From positions 1-16,485 of the forward strand of contig JAEWVL010000294.1 of assembly GCA_023396665.1 (NCBI GenBank): 16,485 bases of DNA. Direction: 5' to 3'. Below, one piece after another: positions 14,486 through 16,485 of this stretch. Under the pieces are notes generated by a model. That model made no database searches. It saw only the letters and a program-made list of their open reading frames with translations, and was not told the origin of the DNA. Each line of letters starts with the position of its first letter. The first letter of the stretch is position 1. This DNA comes from Spirochaetota bacterium. Its GTDB lineage: Bacteria > Spirochaetota > UBA4802 > JAFGJZ01. A program made the translations under genes and the position numbers.

Positions 14486-16165
14486 CTATTCGCTTTTCTG
14501 TTCGATTTTTGTCCATGAATCTTTCAGAGAGACGGTACGATTAAAAACCGGCACTCCCGGAGTCGAAAGCTTCTCATCGGCACAAAAATAGCCGCAACGC
14601 TCAAACTGAAAAATTTCACCGCTTGTGGCATTCGACAGTGCGGACTCACACTTCGCCTTGGGCACAATAGTGAGAGAATCGGCATTGATATTATCAAGAA
14701 AACTTCCCCCTTCAGGGTAATCATACGGGTTCGCTTTCGTAAAGAGACGATCATAGAGACGAACCTCCGCCTCAAACGCATTCCCGGCAGATACCCAGTG
14801 TATTGTCCCCTTCACCTTGCGGCCATCGGGCGCGTTGCCGCCCATCGATTCGGGATCATAGGTACAGCGAATAAGGGATATGTTGCCCTTCTCGTCCTTT
14901 TCAAATCCGGTACAGGTCACAAAGCAGGCATACTTCAAGCGAACTTCGGCACCGGGGGCAAGGCGAAAATATTTCTTCGGCGCATCTTCCCTGAAATCAT
15001 CACGATCAATATACAATTCACGGGTAAAGGCGATCTTTCTTGTACCGGCGCTCTCATCTTCGGGGTTGTTGCGCGCTTCTACGTATTCCACACGACCTTC
15101 TTCAAAATTCTCGATCACAACCTTCACCGGATCCAGAACCGCCATCATGCGCTTTGCCCGCTTGTTTAGATCTTCACGAAGACAGTGCTCCAGAAGAGCG
15201 ATATCGACGGTATTATCAGCCTTTGCCACCCCGATGCGGCTGGCAAAATCACGAACAGACTCGGGGGTGAATCCTCGCCTTCTTATTCCCGAAATTGTCG
15301 GCATACGCGGGTCATCCCAGCCGTCGACATGCTTTTCGCGAACAAGCTGAAGCAGCAGGCGCTTGCTCATCACGGTATAATTGAGATTTAGCCGCGCGAA
15401 CTCAATCTGCTGCGGCCTACAGGGCGCTTCGGCCTTATCTATAACCCAATCGTAAAGCTCACGGTTGTTTTTAAATTCGAGCGTACAGATCGAATGACTT
15501 ATTCCCTCTGTTGCGTCTGAAAGACAATGAGTAAAATCGTACATCGGGTAAATACACCACTTGTCACCTGTTCGATGATGGTGCGAAAACTGTATCCGGT
15601 AAATGACAGGGTCACGCATGCAGATATTGCCGCTGGCCATATCTATCTTGGCGCGCAATACACGCTCGCCCTCCTTGAATTCACCGTTTTTCATTCGCGT
15701 AAAGAGGTCGAGATTCTCTTCGACACTGCGCTCGCGAAAGGGACTGTTTTTTCCGGGAGAGGTCAGCGTTCCGCGGTATTCGCGCATCTGATCGGGTGAA
15801 AGATCACACACATAGGCCAGTCCCTTCCTGATCAGCACGATCGCATATTCGTATAGTTTATCAAAATAATCCGAAGCGAAATACAGATGCCCGTTCCAGT
15901 CAAAGCCGAGCCATTTGACATCACGCTGAATCGATTCGATATACTCGTTCTCCTCTTTGCTCGGATTGGTGTCATCGAAGCGCAGATGACAACGCCCTTT
16001 GTATCTGTTCGCAAGACCGAAATTAAGGCATATCGATTTCGCGTGTCCGATGTGCAGATAACCGTTCGGCTCCGGAGGGAAACGGGTCACCACTTCGCTG
16101 CGTTTTCCCGAGGCAAGATCCTGATCAATTATCTCTTCAATAAAATTTTTACTGGTATTTTCCAT
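14486..16165 (-). CDS. glnS: Glutaminyl-tRNA synthetase
   Basis: This class I aminoacyl-tRNA synthetase charges tRNA-Gln with glutamine directly. Its 559 residues compare with about 554 in E. coli. The ATP-binding HIGH motif is at 38-41, preceded by Phe-Pro-Pro-Glu-Pro-Asn-Gly-Tyr-Leu, and the KMSKS counterpart Val-Met-Ser-Lys-Arg is at 265-269, both in the form typical of GlnRS rather than GluRS. The Thr-Arg-Phe-Pro-Pro-Glu-Pro-Asn and Phe-Asp-Asp-Thr-Asn-Pro blocks are also diagnostic. The C-terminal half is the two-barrel anticodon-binding region. The start at 16165 has AGGGAT about six bases upstream. It appears to be transcribed alone, with a leader hairpin just ahead of the ribosome site. 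Its presence suggests that the cell does not depend solely on the GatCAB transamidation route. Confidence 0.96.
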   Translation of the reverse strand: MENTSKNFIEEIIDQDLASGKRSEVVTRFPPEPNGYLHIGHAKSICLNFGLANRYKGRCHLRFDDTNPSKEENEYIESIQRDVKWLGFDWNGHLYFASDYFDKLYEYAIVLIRKGLAYVCDLSPDQMREYRGTLTSPGKNSPFRERSVEENLDLFTRMKNGEFKEGERVLRAKIDMASGNICMRDPVIYRIQFSHHHRTGDKWCIYPMYDFTHCLSDATEGISHSICTLEFKNNRELYDWVIDKAEAPCRPQQIEFARLNLNYTVMSKRLLLQLVREKHVDGWDDPRMPTISGIRRRGFTPESVRDFASRIGVAKADNTVDIALLEHCLREDLNKRAKRMMAVLDPVKVVIENFEEGRVEYVEARNNPEDESAGTRKIAFTRELYIDRDDFREDAPKKYFRLAPGAEVRLKYACFVTCTGFEKDEKGNISLIRCTYDPESMGGNAPDGRKVKGTIHWVSAGNAFEAEVRLYDRLFTKANPYDYPEGGSFLDNINADSLTIVPKAKCESALSNATSGEIFQFERCGYFCADEKLSTPGVPVFNRTVSLKDSWTKIEQKSE

Positions 16166-16485
16166 AATGCATCCCTATTTATACCGTTACCGGTTCACCG
16201 CCCGGAACTGAAATTTTGCTCCAATACAAGCCCGCATACCCGCCCGAAAGGCGATACCGCTCGATAGTGTTTGAAAGATCGCTTATTTGTCAAATCATTC
16301 GCATCACCGTCTTACTGTAGGGTAAAAATGTTTAGCGCCGATTTTGTCAAAACAGCTGATGAAAAACTGAGACCGTAGCACCTTATTTTACACCCTTGAA
16401 ACTGACGAGAAGCAGGAAGGGGTATTGAAAACAATTTGACACCGGAGCTATCGCCGCTTATCTTTTCTGCAATAGCTTGCGGGGA
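16166..16485. other. Region upstream of glnS, to the window end
   Basis: These 320 bases hold the glnS leader and promoter candidates. On the minus strand, TTGACA (16293-16288) and CACTAT (16269-16264) are 18 bases apart; the -35 is perfect and the -10 poor. A second perfect TTGACA lies further upstream, near 16345-16352, without a good -10. A hairpin forms at 16186-16208. A minus-strand frame is open from the window edge to a stop at 16312-16314 (57 codons), but it shows no recognisable family and may be chance. Confidence 0.45.
16186..16208 (-). promoter_or_regulatory. Hairpin in the glnS leader
   Basis: On the minus strand, GTTCCGG (16208-16202) pairs with CCGGTAAC (16193-16186) with one bulged base and an 8-base loop. 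It ends about 10 bases before the AGGGAT ribosome site. It could affect translation of glnS. It has no T-box features such as the TGG-ACC antiterminator bulge. Confidence 0.35.

Noticed and set aside
14292..14591. Plus-strand frame starting in the glnS-chemoreceptor gap
   Set aside because: It begins at a TTG, runs antisense into the certain 3' end of glnS and shows no recognisable protein features.
16312..16485. Minus-strand frame open to the window edge (57 codons, C-terminal end of a possible gene)
   Set aside because: An open stretch of this length is expected by chance among six frames and its translation resembles no family I know; it could be revisited with sequence beyond the window.

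Overview
The window looks like a chromosomal segment of a free-living Gram-negative bacterium. It encodes outer-membrane beta-barrel proteins ending in an aromatic residue, signal peptides, a probable lipoprotein, a transmembrane chemoreceptor and a glutaminyl-tRNA synthetase of the bacterial GlnRS type. Base composition is moderate, by eye in the mid-forties percent G+C. Phylum cannot be fixed from the sequence. The gene mix would suit a member of the Fibrobacterota or another FCB lineage, or a spirochaete, and this is only a guess.

Region 1 (1-4225) is an envelope cluster on the minus strand, damaged at its left edge by a transposon. The window opens with the last 61 codons of an IS66-family transposase (plus strand) and the right terminal repeat of that element, ending at about 207. 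The element has inserted into the 3' end of a POTRA-less Omp85-type barrel gene, which now reads on into the IS and carries a foreign tail in place of its last strand. Upstream of it (to the right) lie a Ycf48/BNR-type beta-propeller probable lipoprotein, a 149-residue protein that appears to hold two ribbon-helix-helix motifs, and an intact paralogue of the barrel gene.

Region 2 (4386-7360) carries membrane proteins: a DUF368 protein (PopT-type polyprenyl-phosphate translocase), a divergent small DUF2892 membrane protein, and a 14-helix DHA2-family drug/proton antiporter convergent with it. Region 3 (7487-9758) is a two-gene minus-strand operon: an iron-dependent alcohol dehydrogenase followed 10 bases later by a secreted TPR protein. 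The dehydrogenase has a long, apparently structured leader. Region 4 (10190-16165) contains a glycogen branching enzyme (plus strand), then, stop-to-stop with a 4-base gap, a dCache/HAMP chemoreceptor and glutaminyl-tRNA synthetase, both on the minus strand.

Most genes are housekeeping or common families. The most interesting parts are the pair of POTRA-less Omp85 barrels flanking a beta-propeller gene and a putative tandem-RHH regulator, the IS66 truncation that removes the barrel's C-terminal signal, a 12-bp perfect inverted repeat upstream of the truncated barrel, and the structured leader of the alcohol dehydrogenase. No CRISPR array, tRNA, rRNA or prophage was seen.
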